A stretch of 64,000 nt of DNA from Sorangium aterium (GTDB taxonomy: Bacteria; Myxococcota_A; Polyangia; Polyangiales; Polyangiaceae): the NCBI RefSeq assembly GCF_028368935.1, contig NZ_JAQNDK010000001.1, positions 3,162,001 to 3,226,000 on the forward strand. The letters are read 5' to 3'. This document shows positions 8,952 through 20,434 of this stretch, piece after piece; position 1 is the first letter of the stretch, and every line of letters starts with the position of its first letter. Position numbers and translations under genes: made by a program. The notes under the pieces were generated by a model. The model was not told the DNA's origin and did no database searches. It saw nothing but the letters and a program-made list of their open reading frames with translations.

Positions 8952-10168
8952 CACTCCGCCTTGATCTTGCCGGCGAGATCGAAGATCGGCAGGTACATCG
9001 AGATGAGCACGACGCCCACCATGCCGCCGACGATCACCATGAGGAGCGGCTCGAGCAGCGACGTCAGCGCGGCGACGGCGACGTCGACCTCCTCTTCATA
9101 GAAGTCGGCGATCTTGTTGAGCATGGTGTCGAGGGCGCCGGTCTGCTCGCCGACCGCGACCATCTGCACGACCATGCCAGGGAAGACGTTCATCTCGCCG
9201 AGCGGCTCGGCCATGTTCTTCCCTTCGGAGATCTTCTGGCGGGAGTACATGAGGCCCTCCTCCACGACGACGTTGCCGGCCGTCTTCGCGACGATGTCGA
9301 GCGCATCGAGGATCGGCACGCCGGAGCCGAGCAGCGTGCCGAGCGTGCGCGAGAACCGCGCGACGGCGATCTTCTGCATGACCGGGCCGATGATGGGGAG
9401 CCTGAGGATGAGGCGGTGCACCATCCGCTTGCCGGCCGGCGAGCGGTAGAAGTAGGTCGCGCCGAAGGCCGCGGCCGCGGTCAGGACGACGATGAGCGGG
9501 AGGTAGGTGACGAACGTCTTCGAGACCGCGATGACGATCTTCGTGAGCTGCGGGAGCGCGTCCTTCGCGCCGAACTCCGCGAACATCGTCTCGAAGGACG
9601 GGATGACGAACGACATCAGCACGATCATGACGACGACCATGATCACGATGACGGCGATCGGGTACGCGAGCGCGCCGCGCACCTGGCGCGCGAGCTTCAC
9701 GCGCTTCTCGATGTAGATCGCGAGCCGGTTCAGGATGCTGTCGAGGATGCCGCCCACCTCGCCGGCCTGGACGAGGTTGACGAACAGGTCGTCGAAGATC
9801 TTCGGGTGGCGCCGGAGCGCGTCGCTGAACGTGGCGCCCTGCTCGACCGTGTTCTTGATGTCCTTCAGCGCCGCCTGGAAGACCTTGTTCGGCTCCTGGT
9901 TCGAGAGGATCTCGAGGCACTGGACCAGCGGGAGGCCCGCGTCGATCATCGTCGCGAACTGGCGGATGAACTTGACGAGGTCCTTCGCCTCGACGCCCGA
10001 GCCGAAGTTCAGGTTGAGGCTGAACTGCGCCCCCTTCTTCTTGACCCGGGTGGGGTTGAGCTGCTGAGCGCGGAGGCGGTTCTGCACCGCCGCCTCGTTC
10101 TCGGCCTCCATGGTGCCCTTCCGGATCTCTCCGGTGCGGCCGCGCGCCTCCCAAACGAACTCCGCCAT
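8951..10168 (-). CDS. pilC: type IV pilus inner-membrane platform protein PilC
   Basis: The product is 405 residues, the usual PilC/GspF length. It opens with MAEFVWEARGRTGEIRKG, the typical start of the family. There are two T2SSF domains (about residues 70-195 and 275-395), each ending in a hydrophobic helix pair. The motifs GATFSDALRRHPKIFDDLFVN, VQAGEVGG and VAVGEQTGALD are conserved family signatures. In myxobacteria this protein anchors the pilus motor that drives social motility. I chose the ATG at 10168; the open frame continues upstream only through low-complexity sequence. It is the first gene of an apparent pilC-pilS operon. Confidence 0.95.
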   Translation of the reverse strand: MAEFVWEARGRTGEIRKGTMEAENEAAVQNRLRAQQLNPTRVKKKGAQFSLNLNFGSGVEAKDLVKFIRQFATMIDAGLPLVQCLEILSNQEPNKVFQAALKDIKNTVEQGATFSDALRRHPKIFDDLFVNLVQAGEVGGILDSILNRLAIYIEKRVKLARQVRGALAYPIAVIVIMVVVMIVLMSFVIPSFETMFAEFGAKDALPQLTKIVIAVSKTFVTYLPLIVVLTAAAAFGATYFYRSPAGKRMVHRLILRLPIIGPVMQKIAVARFSRTLGTLLGSGVPILDALDIVAKTAGNVVVEEGLMYSRQKISEGKNMAEPLGEMNVFPGMVVQMVAVGEQTGALDTMLNKIADFYEEEVDVAVAALTSLLEPLLMVIVGGMVGVVLISMYLPIFDLAGKIKAE

Positions 10169-10370
10169 AGTGCTCCCGGTCTTCTCCCTGGTCCACGACG
10201 GGCGAGCCGACGCGCCGGGGCGGCCCCGCCTCGGGGGAGGCCAGGATAAAGTTCCAGGCGGTCCAGGGTCAAAGACGGTGGGGCGTTCTCTGATCCGGCG
10301 GGCGGGGCGACGCGACGGGGAAGGGAGGGGGGAAAGAGAAGAAGGGAGAGGGCGCCGCGCCGAGCGGCAC

Positions 10371-10617
10371 GCGCCGGCGGGGGTCTCCGCGCGGCGGGGG
10401 CGGGCGGGCGCTCGGCCATCCGCCAAGACCGGAGCGGGAGAGCTTGCGCTGAGAACACCGCCCGGCATGTCTCCCTTCGGGCCATGCCACCTGGAACGTT
10501 TCGTCGCGCGCCACACAAGGCGCGCCTGAGACGCCGCGCCTCCTGAGACCGGATGGCACCTCGGTCGGTGCTCGCCGCGCCCACCCGCCCCCGCCGCGCG
10601 GAGACCCCCGCCGGCGC
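10371..10617. repeat. 40-bp inverted repeat upstream of pilC
   Basis: Positions 10371-10410 and 10578-10617 are inverted copies matching at 39 of 40 bases, separated by 167 bp. The arms are G/C-rich and contain GGGGGTCTCCGCGCGGCGGG. No open frame of note lies between the arms. This could be a miniature inverted-repeat element or a long hairpin. It lies in the 792-bp gap 10169-10960. Confidence 0.8.
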
Positions 10618-10710
10618 TCACCTCGATCCAGCCCTCGCGCTTCCATCAGAACGGGTGGCCCTGAGCCATGGGCCCGGATCGCCGGGGCTCACCCACGGAC
10701 ACGAGGGTGT

Positions 10711-10880
10711 GCCATCTGGACAGGGGGTGGGTCATCTGGACATGAGGATGTGCCATCTGGACAGGGGGGTGGGTCATCTGGACATGAGGGTGTGCCATCT
10801 GGACAGGATGATGGGCCATCTGGACAGGGTGTGTGTCACACGGACGTGGGACAGATCCACCCGGACGGCACAGGTCGCCG
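10711..10880. repeat. degenerate ~21-bp tandem array with CATCTGGACA core
   Basis: Six CATCTGGACA cores are spaced 20-22 bp apart between 10711 and about 10840. Two more degenerate units (CACACGGACG and CACCCGGACG) continue to about 10880. Alternate units differ (CAGGGGG versus CATGAGG), giving a higher-order period of about 42 bp. The 21-bp spacing corresponds to two DNA turns, as for arrays of protein-binding sites such as complex transposon ends. A plus-strand frame would read it as a seven-residue repeat (GHLDMRM / CHLDRGV), but I see no ribosome site or homology to support a gene. Confidence 0.8.
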
Positions 10881-10907
10881 GCGCGGGATCGTGAGATGGA
10901 TCTCCTT

Positions 10908-10960
10908 GTCCGGAGGGCGTGGCGGCAGGTCCGGAGGGCGTGGCGGCAGGTCCGGGTGGG
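10908..10960. repeat. 21-bp tandem repeat abutting the TOPRIM gene stop
   Basis: Two exact 21-bp units (10908-10928 and 10929-10949, GTCCGGAGGGCGTGGCGGCAG) and the start of a third end directly at the stop codon of the TOPRIM-like gene at 10961. The period matches that of the preceding array, although the sequence differs. Confidence 0.8.
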
Positions 10961-11761
10961 TCACCACTGGCCGGACGCAGAGGCTCCGCCGCGCTCCACG
11001 AGCGGCACGAGATGCTCCCTCACCTCGCGCACGAAGCGTGCGAGGCCACACGCCGCGCCGCTCGCTTCGAGGCGCTCAACGAGCACGTCGGCCCAACGCG
11101 CGTCCGCATCTCGCCCCGCGATCGTCAGCATCGCGAGGACCCGCTTGGCATCCTTGCGGTTCGCTTCGTTCTTCGAGGTGAGTCGCTCGGGCTGCACGCA
11201 GGGGTCGAAATGGAGCTCGCGGCGGAGAGCATCGAGCCGCTGGCGTTCCGAGTCGTCCTCGGGGACCCACGCCGCAACCAACCAGGCTTCGATCTCGGGC
11301 TCTGGAAGGGCGCCGAGGACGACATCGAACGGCCAGCTCCCAGCCGCTACCGCTTGGGCGAAGCCCTCGGCGCGCTCCGCCCTGCCGTCCAGGTCCCGCG
11401 CGATCACCACGGCTACGGGAGGCTCGACCTCCTCCGCGAAGAGCAGGAGCGCGGCTCGGTGCATTTGCGCATCTTCCTCGGCCCGCTCTCCTTCGAAGGA
11501 ACCATAGATGCGGAGGCCGCGCTCCCGAGCGCGCTTCCACGCGCCGTGGAGGTCGAGCCAGCCGAAGCCCTCCACCCCCTGCCAGCTCCGGCACGGTGAA
11601 AGGGGATCCGTCATCGAGCCTTGACACGCCTCGACGGTCTCTTTCACCCACGCGATGCGGTCGATGAGCATGCGGTCGATGAGCATGCGGTCGACGAGCT
11701 TCTGGATGATCCGCGTGTCGCCGGCGCTCTCGGCGGCGATACCGATGCCGACAGCGCTCAC
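10961..11761 (-). CDS. TOPRIM-like (DUF4276/OLD-type) partner of an AAA ATPase
   Basis: The product is 266 residues. Elements compatible with a TOPRIM nuclease are an N-terminal beta strand followed by Glu11 (VGIGIAAES), then VVIARDLDG with Asp123 and Asp125, then the EPEIEAWL signature (154-161) often seen in DUF4276/RloB-like proteins. The GTG start at 11761 overlaps the ATPase stop in a GTGA junction with GAGGGG just upstream, so the two proteins are co-translated. ATPase plus TOPRIM pairs (OLD-type, PARIS, Gabija-like) are known antiphage modules. Residues 24-36 hold a tandem DRMLI repeat encoded by 15-bp repeats. Family assignment is moderate and the defence role is inferred. Confidence 0.65.
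   Translation of the reverse strand: MSAVGIGIAAESAGDTRIIQKLVDRMLIDRMLIDRIAWVKETVEACQGSMTDPLSPCRSWQGVEGFGWLDLHGAWKRARERGLRIYGSFEGERAEEDAQMHRAALLLFAEEVEPPVAVVIARDLDGRAERAEGFAQAVAAGSWPFDVVLGALPEPEIEAWLVAAWVPEDDSERQRLDALRRELHFDPCVQPERLTSKNEANRKDAKRVLAMLTIAGRDADARWADVLVERLEASGAACGLARFVREVREHLVPLVERGGASASGQW
11657..11701. repeat. 15-bp in-frame tandem repeat inside the TOPRIM gene
   Basis: Two exact 15-bp units GCGGTCGATGAGCAT (11657-11671 and 11672-11686) are followed by a third with two changes (11687-11701). The period is a multiple of three, so slippage would change protein length without breaking the frame. Confidence 0.8.
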
Positions 11762-12897
11762 TCTCGCCCCTCGCTCACCCATCCCTCGCCGACGAGGCTC
11801 CACAACTCACCCGGGCGAAGATAGGCGCCCCGCTTCTGCGCTGTCGGGTGCTCGTCGAGCCGGCGCAGCAACGAGCCCCGCGCTCCGCGGCTCATGACGA
11901 AGACCTCCTCCATCCGCAGCTCGTCGAGAAGGAACGGCGAGTGGCTCGTCGCCACGATCTGCAGGTGAGGCGTCGCGTCGAGGACGCCACGGAGGTGCGC
12001 GACGAGCTTGCGCTGCGCTACCGGGTGCAGCGCCTTGTCCAGATCGTCGAGCAGGACGAGGCGCGGCGCGTCGAAGCGCACCACCGTGATGAGGCCGAGG
12101 GCAAGCAGCGTCCCCTCCGAGAGCTGACCGGCCGGCACCCACCCCAGTCCTTCCCACTCGACCTCGAAGCGGGCGCCGGTGACGTCGCGCGACTGCTCGG
12201 CCCAGAAGTCCTGACCATCGAGGGATATCCGTTGCTTCTCCCGGCGCCGGACGCGGGCGGGAAGCGCGCGGATACGCCGCGCACCGGGGACGATGGTCGC
12301 CAGATCCCGCTCGATCGCTTCCAGAGTTCCGTCACGCAGCCCCTGCAGGTACTGCAACACAGAAGCCAGACCCTCACCGTCGTGTCCGACGCCCGGGATC
12401 TCCTCTTCCGAGTAGTGCTCCGCAGCCAGCGTCTCGGCGTGTAGCTTGAGACGGACGACCGATCCGAGCTTCGCCTCGCGGGGGCCCCGAAAGAAGAGTC
12501 GTTCTTCCTGGTCGTTGCTGGGCGGAACGAGCTGTATCTCATGCCCTTTCTTGCCGAACCACAGGTGGAACCGCTCAGGTTCCGGCTCGTCCTTCGCGAC
12601 CCCTGCGCGAAGAGCGAACCGCCTTCCGTCCTCCAGGACGGCTTCCAGCTCGAGCTCGGTGGCGTCCGGCTTCGCAACCAGGTCATCCACCGCGCCCTTG
12701 CCCCTGAAGAGCGCCTCCGAATGGATGGTCGCCGACCCCCCAGGCTTCGCGGCGGCGAGCTGGAGCAGGTAGTGCATTCCCTCCAGCACGGTGCTCTTGC
12801 CCACGGCGTTCGGGCCGACCAGCACGTTGAGCCGACCGAGAGGCAGGCTCACGTCTCGAAGCAGCTTGAAATTCTTGAAGGTTGCTCCCGTCAGCAT
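11758..12897 (-). CDS. AAA_21-type ATPase of a putative defence pair
   Basis: The product is 379 residues, an SMC/ABC-like ATPase. Visible motifs are Walker A GPNAVGKST (28-36) right after the conserved FKNFKLL opening, the ABC signature LSEG (259-262), Walker B LVLLDDLD (280-287) and the switch His in ATSHS (316-320). About 200 residues without a coiled-coil separate Walker A from the signature. Such stand-alone ATPases sense phage or DNA cues and control a nuclease partner; the partner here is the GTGA-coupled TOPRIM gene. The ATG at 12897 places Walker A at the usual distance. The window shows no reverse transcriptase or UvrD-like helicase beside it. Confidence 0.85.
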   Translation of the reverse strand: MLTGATFKNFKLLRDVSLPLGRLNVLVGPNAVGKSTVLEGMHYLLQLAAAKPGGSATIHSEALFRGKGAVDDLVAKPDATELELEAVLEDGRRFALRAGVAKDEPEPERFHLWFGKKGHEIQLVPPSNDQEERLFFRGPREAKLGSVVRLKLHAETLAAEHYSEEEIPGVGHDGEGLASVLQYLQGLRDGTLEAIERDLATIVPGARRIRALPARVRRREKQRISLDGQDFWAEQSRDVTGARFEVEWEGLGWVPAGQLSEGTLLALGLITVVRFDAPRLVLLDDLDKALHPVAQRKLVAHLRGVLDATPHLQIVATSHSPFLLDELRMEEVFVMSRGARGSLLRRLDEHPTAQKRGAYLRPGELWSLVGEGWVSEGRE

Positions 12898-12941
12898 CGC
12901 CGCTTTCTCGTTAACCCGAGATCGGGGCCGGGTACAGGAGC

Positions 12942-13817
12942 CTACCCGCGCCCGCGCTCCGCCACGTAGCGGACCGCGCCGTGCACCTCGCGGAGGAGCG
13001 CGCCCTGACGGCGCTCGACGCGCACGAGCTCCTGGTGGCCCTCCCACGTGCCGACCGGCGCGACAAGGACGCCCCCGTCGCTCAGCTGCGCCTCGAGCGC
13101 CGTGGGAGGCTCGGTCAGCGCGTAGGTCACCGCGACCTTCCAGGGCCGCTCCGATGACGAGGTCGGCCAGCGCGCGAGCACGCGCTCGGCGAGCGAACGC
13201 CCGTCACCGCACAGCAGCGTGACGCCCGCGCCCTCGTCCGACGGCCCGGCGGCGCTGGCCGCGAGCGCATCGTCGCCGCCCTGGCGATCGGGCCGCGCGC
13301 CGAGCAGACGAACCGCGCGCGCGTGCAGCATGGCGTCGATCTCGATCGAGGCGACGTGCCCGGTCGGGCCGACGATGCGCCGCGCGAGCGCCGCCCCGTA
13401 GCCGGTGCCCGTGCCGAGCTCGAGCAAGCGATCGCCCGGGCCGAGATCGAGCAGGCTGTACGTGAGCAGGTACGCGTGCGGCGCGCTCACGGTCGCGTGC
13501 CCCGCGCGGTCGAGCGGAAGCGGGGTGTCGTCCGCTGACGCGGCGAGATCCTCCGGCAGGACGAAGCGCTCGCGCGGCACGAGCAGGATCGCGTCCAGGT
13601 AGTGGGCGAGGAACTCGAAGCGGCGCGCGAGCTCCGCCACGAGCGGCGCCCGCGCAACACGCCCGGCCTCGGCGAGCTCGACGTCGCACGCGATGGCCGC
13701 GTCGAGCCGCTCGGGGACCGGCTCCCAGCGATCGGGCCGGCGATCGTCGTACCTCGCCGCGAGCGCGGCGAGCGGCGCGACGGCGGCGCGTGTTTCGGTG
13801 CCCACGGGAGAAGCCAC
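12942..13817 (-). CDS. protein-L-isoaspartate O-methyltransferase-like protein
   Basis: The product is 291 residues. A helical N-terminal part leads into the PCMT core: residues about 115-135 read DRAGHATVSAPHAYLLTYSL, corresponding to the family's Gly-x-x-x-Ser substrate loop, followed by the SAM-binding GDRLLELGTGTGYGAALARR. PCMT repairs isoaspartyl residues using SAM. The GTG at 13817 is my preferred start because AGGA lies 7 bp before it. An ATG at 13961 is open but would overlap the divergent gene's leader. It is longer than canonical Pcm (about 215 aa) because of the N-terminal domain. Confidence 0.75.
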   Translation of the reverse strand: MASPVGTETRAAVAPLAALAARYDDRRPDRWEPVPERLDAAIACDVELAEAGRVARAPLVAELARRFEFLAHYLDAILLVPRERFVLPEDLAASADDTPLPLDRAGHATVSAPHAYLLTYSLLDLGPGDRLLELGTGTGYGAALARRIVGPTGHVASIEIDAMLHARAVRLLGARPDRQGGDDALAASAAGPSDEGAGVTLLCGDGRSLAERVLARWPTSSSERPWKVAVTYALTEPPTALEAQLSDGGVLVAPVGTWEGHQELVRVERRQGALLREVHGAVRYVAERGRG

Positions 13818-13969
13818 GGGGAGATCCTGAAGCAGGACCGGCCGTGCGGCTCGGTTTTTCGGGGAGCGCGTCGCGATTGTCCATGCGTCGTCCGGCTCAT
13901 CCGCCGAGCCATCCGGCCGGCCACCAGAGCTCGTTTGACACGGGCGCCCTGCCCTCCTCATCCTCGGCC

Positions 13970-15112
13970 ATGACCCCCGTCGATCTCACGGCGATCGCAG
14001 CGCTCGCGATCGAAGCGCATCGGGCCGCGCCGTGCGCGTGCGTCGCAGCAGCCGTGCGCACGCGAGACAACGTCCGGTACGGAGCGGGCGCCGCGGGACG
14101 CTTGTGGCTGGAAGACAGCCCGCCGGCAGGCGCCGGCGGCGCGACGCCGGCCGCGGCGACGGGTGATGCGATCTTCGATCTGGCGTCGGTGACGAAGCCG
14201 TTCACCGCGCTCGCGTTCGCCCGGCTCGCCCGCGCCGGCAAGGTGAGGTTCGACGAGCCGCTCGGGCAGGTGCTGCCAGAGCTCGCCGGTACGCGGTCGG
14301 CGCGCGTGCCGCTCGAGCTCCTCGCCGCCCACCGCGCCGGGCTCGAGGCGCACCGACCGCTCCATCCGCCCGGCGACGACGCGCCGATCGATCCCCTCGG
14401 CGCGCTGCTCGCCTGCGCGAACGGGCGCCGCGCGGAGTGCGAGGGCGACCCGCCCGCCGGCGGGTTCCCGCCGGTGTACAGCGACCTCGGGTACCTGCTG
14501 CTCGGCGCAGCGGTCGCGCGGCGCGGCGAGGCCGAGCTCGACGAGGTCGTCGCGCGCGAGGTGACGGGCCCCCTCGGGCTCGCGGTCGCGCCGGTCCGCG
14601 CGCTCCGGCGGCGCGATCCGCGGTTCGACGAGCGGGTCGTCCCCACCGAGGACGTCGCGTTCCGCGGGGGCATGATCCGCGGCGCGGTGCACGACGACAA
14701 CGCGTGGACGATCGCGCGCGACGGGATGGCCGGGCACGCGGGCCTCTTCGGCGACGCCATGTCCGTGGCGCGGCTCGGGGTCGCGCTGCTCGAGGCGCTC
14801 GCGGGCGAGCGCCCGGAGTGGCTCTCGCGCGACGAGGTCCGGCGGCTGATCGCGCCGCGCCCGGGCGGGTCGCTGCGCGCGGGGTTCGACGGCAGGAGCG
14901 GCGAGAGGCCGAGCTCCGGCGCGCGCTTCGGCCCGCAGACCTTCGGCCACCTCGGCTTCACCGGGACGAGCCTGTGGATCGATCCGGAAGCGGAGCTCGT
15001 CGGCGTGCTGCTCACGAACCGCGTCCACCCGACGCGCGCCTCCGACGCGATCCGTCGCGCGCGGCCCGCCGTCTATGACGCGATCGCAGAGGCCATGGCG
15101 CAGGCGCGATGA
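13970..15112 (+). CDS. serine hydrolase (class C beta-lactamase/penicillin-binding fold)
   Basis: The product is 380 residues. The nucleophile motif SxxK is present as SVTK (in FDLASVTKPF, near residue 72). The second motif is Tyr-Ser-Asp in PPVYSDLGYLLLG near 170, and the third is the KTG-equivalent HLGFTG near 328. GMAGHAGLFG near 255 is typical of the beta-lactamase/esterase EstB group. No signal peptide is seen, so a cytoplasmic esterase or peptidase-like role is likelier than antibiotic resistance. It starts at the ATG at 13970, divergent from the methyltransferase-like gene. Confidence 0.85.
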   Translation: MTPVDLTAIAALAIEAHRAAPCACVAAAVRTRDNVRYGAGAAGRLWLEDSPPAGAGGATPAAATGDAIFDLASVTKPFTALAFARLARAGKVRFDEPLGQVLPELAGTRSARVPLELLAAHRAGLEAHRPLHPPGDDAPIDPLGALLACANGRRAECEGDPPAGGFPPVYSDLGYLLLGAAVARRGEAELDEVVAREVTGPLGLAVAPVRALRRRDPRFDERVVPTEDVAFRGGMIRGAVHDDNAWTIARDGMAGHAGLFGDAMSVARLGVALLEALAGERPEWLSRDEVRRLIAPRPGGSLRAGFDGRSGERPSSGARFGPQTFGHLGFTGTSLWIDPEAELVGVLLTNRVHPTRASDAIRRARPAVYDAIAEAMAQAR

Positions 15113-15186
15113 CGCGAGGACGGATGGCGCGCCGCATCGCTCCCGCGTTTTCGCGGGCCGGCGCGGAGCGATGCTAGGCTGCCGCG

Positions 15187-17067
15187 GTGTCACACGGCGC
15201 CGTCCCCGAAGAGCTGGGCCCGTCCTCCGGGCTGGTTCGCTCGCCCGCAGAGCCGCCGCGCGCGCCCGGCGAGCCGCACCCCGGCGTGGTCCAGCGCGAG
15301 CACGATGCGGACGGCGCGCCGAGGCCTCCCGACGCGGGCCACGCCCCGCCGCCCGGGTCCGCCAGGGCGCCGCGGCGCGCGCAGACCCCCGCCGCGACGC
15401 CGAGCTCGCTCCGACAGAACGCCGCGCAGAGCGGCCGCTTCATCCGCGCGTACCTGACGACGTTCACCGTCCTCGCGAGCTACCTCTGGTTCTTCTTCCT
15501 CCGCCGCCTCTTCGGGGAGACGTGGGCGAACAACCGCGTGGACGAGGTCCACGCGAGGAACGCCCGCCGCATCGAGCGCACGATCGTCGAGCTCCAGGGC
15601 CTCTTCATCAAGGTCGGCCAGATGCTCAGCATCATGGCGAACTTCCTCCCCGCGACGCTGCGCGCGGGGCTCGAGGGGCTGCAGGACCAGGTGCCGCCGC
15701 GCCCCTACGAGGAGATCGAGGCGCGCATCGCCGAGGAGCTCGGGCGCCCCATCGGCGAGGTCTTCGCCCGCTTCCACAGGGAGCCGCTCGCGAGCGCGTC
15801 GCTCGGCCAGGTGCACGAGGCGTGGCTCATGGACGGCACGCGCGTGGCCGTGAAGGTGCAGCACCGCGACATCGACGAGATCGTCCGCCTCGACCTGCGC
15901 ACCATCCGCCGCATCATGGCGATCGTCGCGCAGTTCGTGCCCGTGCAGGGGCTCGACGCCTACCACCACCAGATCCGCTCGATGATCCTGGAGGAGCTCG
16001 ACTTCGTGCGCGAGGCCAGGAACATCGTGCGCATCGCCGACAACTTCGCGAAGCAGCCGCAGGTCCGGTTCCCCCGGCCCATCGAGGCCTACTGCACGCG
16101 CCGGGTGATGACGACGACGTTCGTCGAGGGCATCAAGGTGGGCGACGTCGCGGCGCTCGACGCGCACGGCGTCGATCGCAAGGCGCTCGCGCGGCAGATC
16201 GTGCAGGTCTTCTGCCAGCAGATCTTCATCGACGGCATCTACCACGCGGATCCGCACCCGGGGAACATGCTGGTCGGGCCGGGCGGGGAGCTCATCCTGC
16301 TCGATTTCGGCGCGGTCGCCGAGCTCTCCCAGGAGATGCGCGAGGGCATCCCCGAGTTCCTCGAGGCAGTGATCCGCCGCGACACGGAGGGGATCATCAA
16401 GGCGCTGCGCAAGATGCGCTTCTTCTCGCGGCGGGACGCCGTCGACGTCAGCGAGAAGGTCGTCGAGTTCTTCCACCAGCGCTTCCAGGACGAGGTGAAG
16501 CTCGAGTCGTTCAACCTGAAGGACATCAAGCTCGACCCGCAGAAGGGCATCGAGAGCCTGATCGACCTCCGGCGCATGAACATCGGCCTGAAGGAGCTCT
16601 CCGGCGCGTTCCACGTGCCGCGCGACTTCGTGCTGCTCGAGCGCACCCTCCTCCTCTTGACCGGCGTCTGCACGCAGCTCGATCCCGACCTGAACCCGAT
16701 GGACGTCGTGCGCCCCTACCTGCAGGACTTCGTCCTCGGCAGCCGCGACTGGGCCCAGATCGCCCTCGAGGCGGCGAAGGACATGGGGATCAAGGCGCTG
16801 ACGATCCCGGACGACCTGCGCAAGTACCTCACGCGCGCCAACCGCGGCGAGGCCGAGGTGAAGATCCGCGGCCTCGCCCAGGCCGCGTCGCTCGTCTATA
16901 CGGGGGTGCGCCAGCTCATCTACGCGGCGCTCGCGATCGCCGCGGGCTTCGCGGGGCTGCAGCTGTACCTGGCTGGCCAGGCGGCGCTCGCGCGCTATTG
17001 CCTCTACGGCGCCGCTGCGGCCGGGGCGCTGCTCGCAGGGAGCCTGCTGTTCACGAACCGAGGGTGA
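15187..17067 (+). CDS. ABC1/UbiB-family atypical kinase
   Basis: The product is 626 residues. After about 90 low-complexity residues comes the AarF/UbiB core: the KxGQ motif (FIKVGQMLSIMANFLP, near 140), the Ala-rich loop ASASLGQVHEA, VAVKVQHRDID with the ATP lysine, the catalytic-like DGIYHADPHPGNMLV near 355, and LLDFGAVAEL with the metal-binding DFG. The C-terminus has two hydrophobic helices (about 580-625), as in membrane-anchored UbiB relatives. Relatives assist ubiquinone or lipid metabolism; the substrate here is unknown. The start is GTG. It ends 9 bp before the next gene, with which it probably forms an operon. Confidence 0.9.
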   Translation: MSHGAVPEELGPSSGLVRSPAEPPRAPGEPHPGVVQREHDADGAPRPPDAGHAPPPGSARAPRRAQTPAATPSSLRQNAAQSGRFIRAYLTTFTVLASYLWFFFLRRLFGETWANNRVDEVHARNARRIERTIVELQGLFIKVGQMLSIMANFLPATLRAGLEGLQDQVPPRPYEEIEARIAEELGRPIGEVFARFHREPLASASLGQVHEAWLMDGTRVAVKVQHRDIDEIVRLDLRTIRRIMAIVAQFVPVQGLDAYHHQIRSMILEELDFVREARNIVRIADNFAKQPQVRFPRPIEAYCTRRVMTTTFVEGIKVGDVAALDAHGVDRKALARQIVQVFCQQIFIDGIYHADPHPGNMLVGPGGELILLDFGAVAELSQEMREGIPEFLEAVIRRDTEGIIKALRKMRFFSRRDAVDVSEKVVEFFHQRFQDEVKLESFNLKDIKLDPQKGIESLIDLRRMNIGLKELSGAFHVPRDFVLLERTLLLLTGVCTQLDPDLNPMDVVRPYLQDFVLGSRDWAQIALEAAKDMGIKALTIPDDLRKYLTRANRGEAEVKIRGLAQAASLVYTGVRQLIYAALAIAAGFAGLQLYLAGQAALARYCLYGAAAAGALLAGSLLFTNRG

Positions 17068-17076
17068 CGACACGCC

Positions 17077-17598
17077 ATGAGCTCGATCGATCTGTCCCAG
17101 TACGAGGCCGACGTCGCGGCCGCCGAGGCCGAGGTGACGCGGATCAGGGAGGAGAACGCGGAGCTCGCCGAGGAGTACCGCGGCGTCCCAGCGGAGGACG
17201 CGCGCGAGATCCTCCGCCGCGGCGCGGCGTCGCTCGCCGCCGCGCGCGACCGCTGCGAGGCGGCGCGCGTCGCGCTGAAGCTCGCGCAGACGACCGGCTC
17301 GCCGCACGGGCTGCTCGCGAAGGGCGGGGTCGTCGCGGGCTCGGTGGCCGTCGCCATCCCCGCCGGCTCGTCGAGCAGCGAGCGGGCCCGCCTCGTCGAG
17401 GAGGCGCTCTCGGTCGAGCTCGCCGGCGCCGCGCGCGACCTCGGCGTGGTGCTCGCCGCGCCCGCCGAGCGCTACACGCGGGAGCGCCCCGGGCGCGACG
17501 CGGAGGGGCGCACCATCCTGGACGTCTCCGGCCACGTGGAGGGCGACCTGCTGATGCCCGCCGTCTCCAAGGCGGCCAAGAACGCGCGCAGGAGCTGA
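17077..17598 (+). CDS. coiled-coil hypothetical protein
   Basis: The product is 173 residues. Residues 5-70 form a predicted coiled coil rich in Glu/Ala (EADVAAAEAEVTRIREENAE). The remainder is short beta-strand and Ala-rich segments without a recognisable motif. There is no signal peptide or membrane span, although residues 82-95 are mildly hydrophobic. It follows the ABC1 kinase gene by 9 bp, so it is probably co-expressed. I do not recognise a family. Confidence 0.75.
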   Translation: MSSIDLSQYEADVAAAEAEVTRIREENAELAEEYRGVPAEDAREILRRGAASLAAARDRCEAARVALKLAQTTGSPHGLLAKGGVVAGSVAVAIPAGSSSSERARLVEEALSVELAGAARDLGVVLAAPAERYTRERPGRDAEGRTILDVSGHVEGDLLMPAVSKAAKNARRS

Positions 17599-17692
17599 GC
17601 GCGGCGCACGAGCCGAGCGCCGCGCACGCGAGCCGAGCTCCTCGCATGCTCCACGCGCTGTGCTCCGCGCGCTGTGCTCCGCGCCGCGGCGC

Positions 17693-20275
<2,583 letters not shown>

Positions 20276-20434
20276 CCGCTCAGTCTACCCACGCTGAAGG
20301 GCAGAAGTCAGCGCGAGCGAACCACCGGACAGAAAACATGAAATTCGCCGAGTCCCGCTCACCTCGACATACCTTCTTCCCGCTTCCGCTCCTGGCGTCG
20401 CTCCGTTATATGTATGCGCTCCGCGGGTGGATGA

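Noticed and set aside
10553-10894. Open frame encoding heptad-like HLDMRV/HLDRMM repeats
   Set aside because: It is created by the 21-bp tandem array, has no ribosome site, and its flanks have no protein-like pattern.
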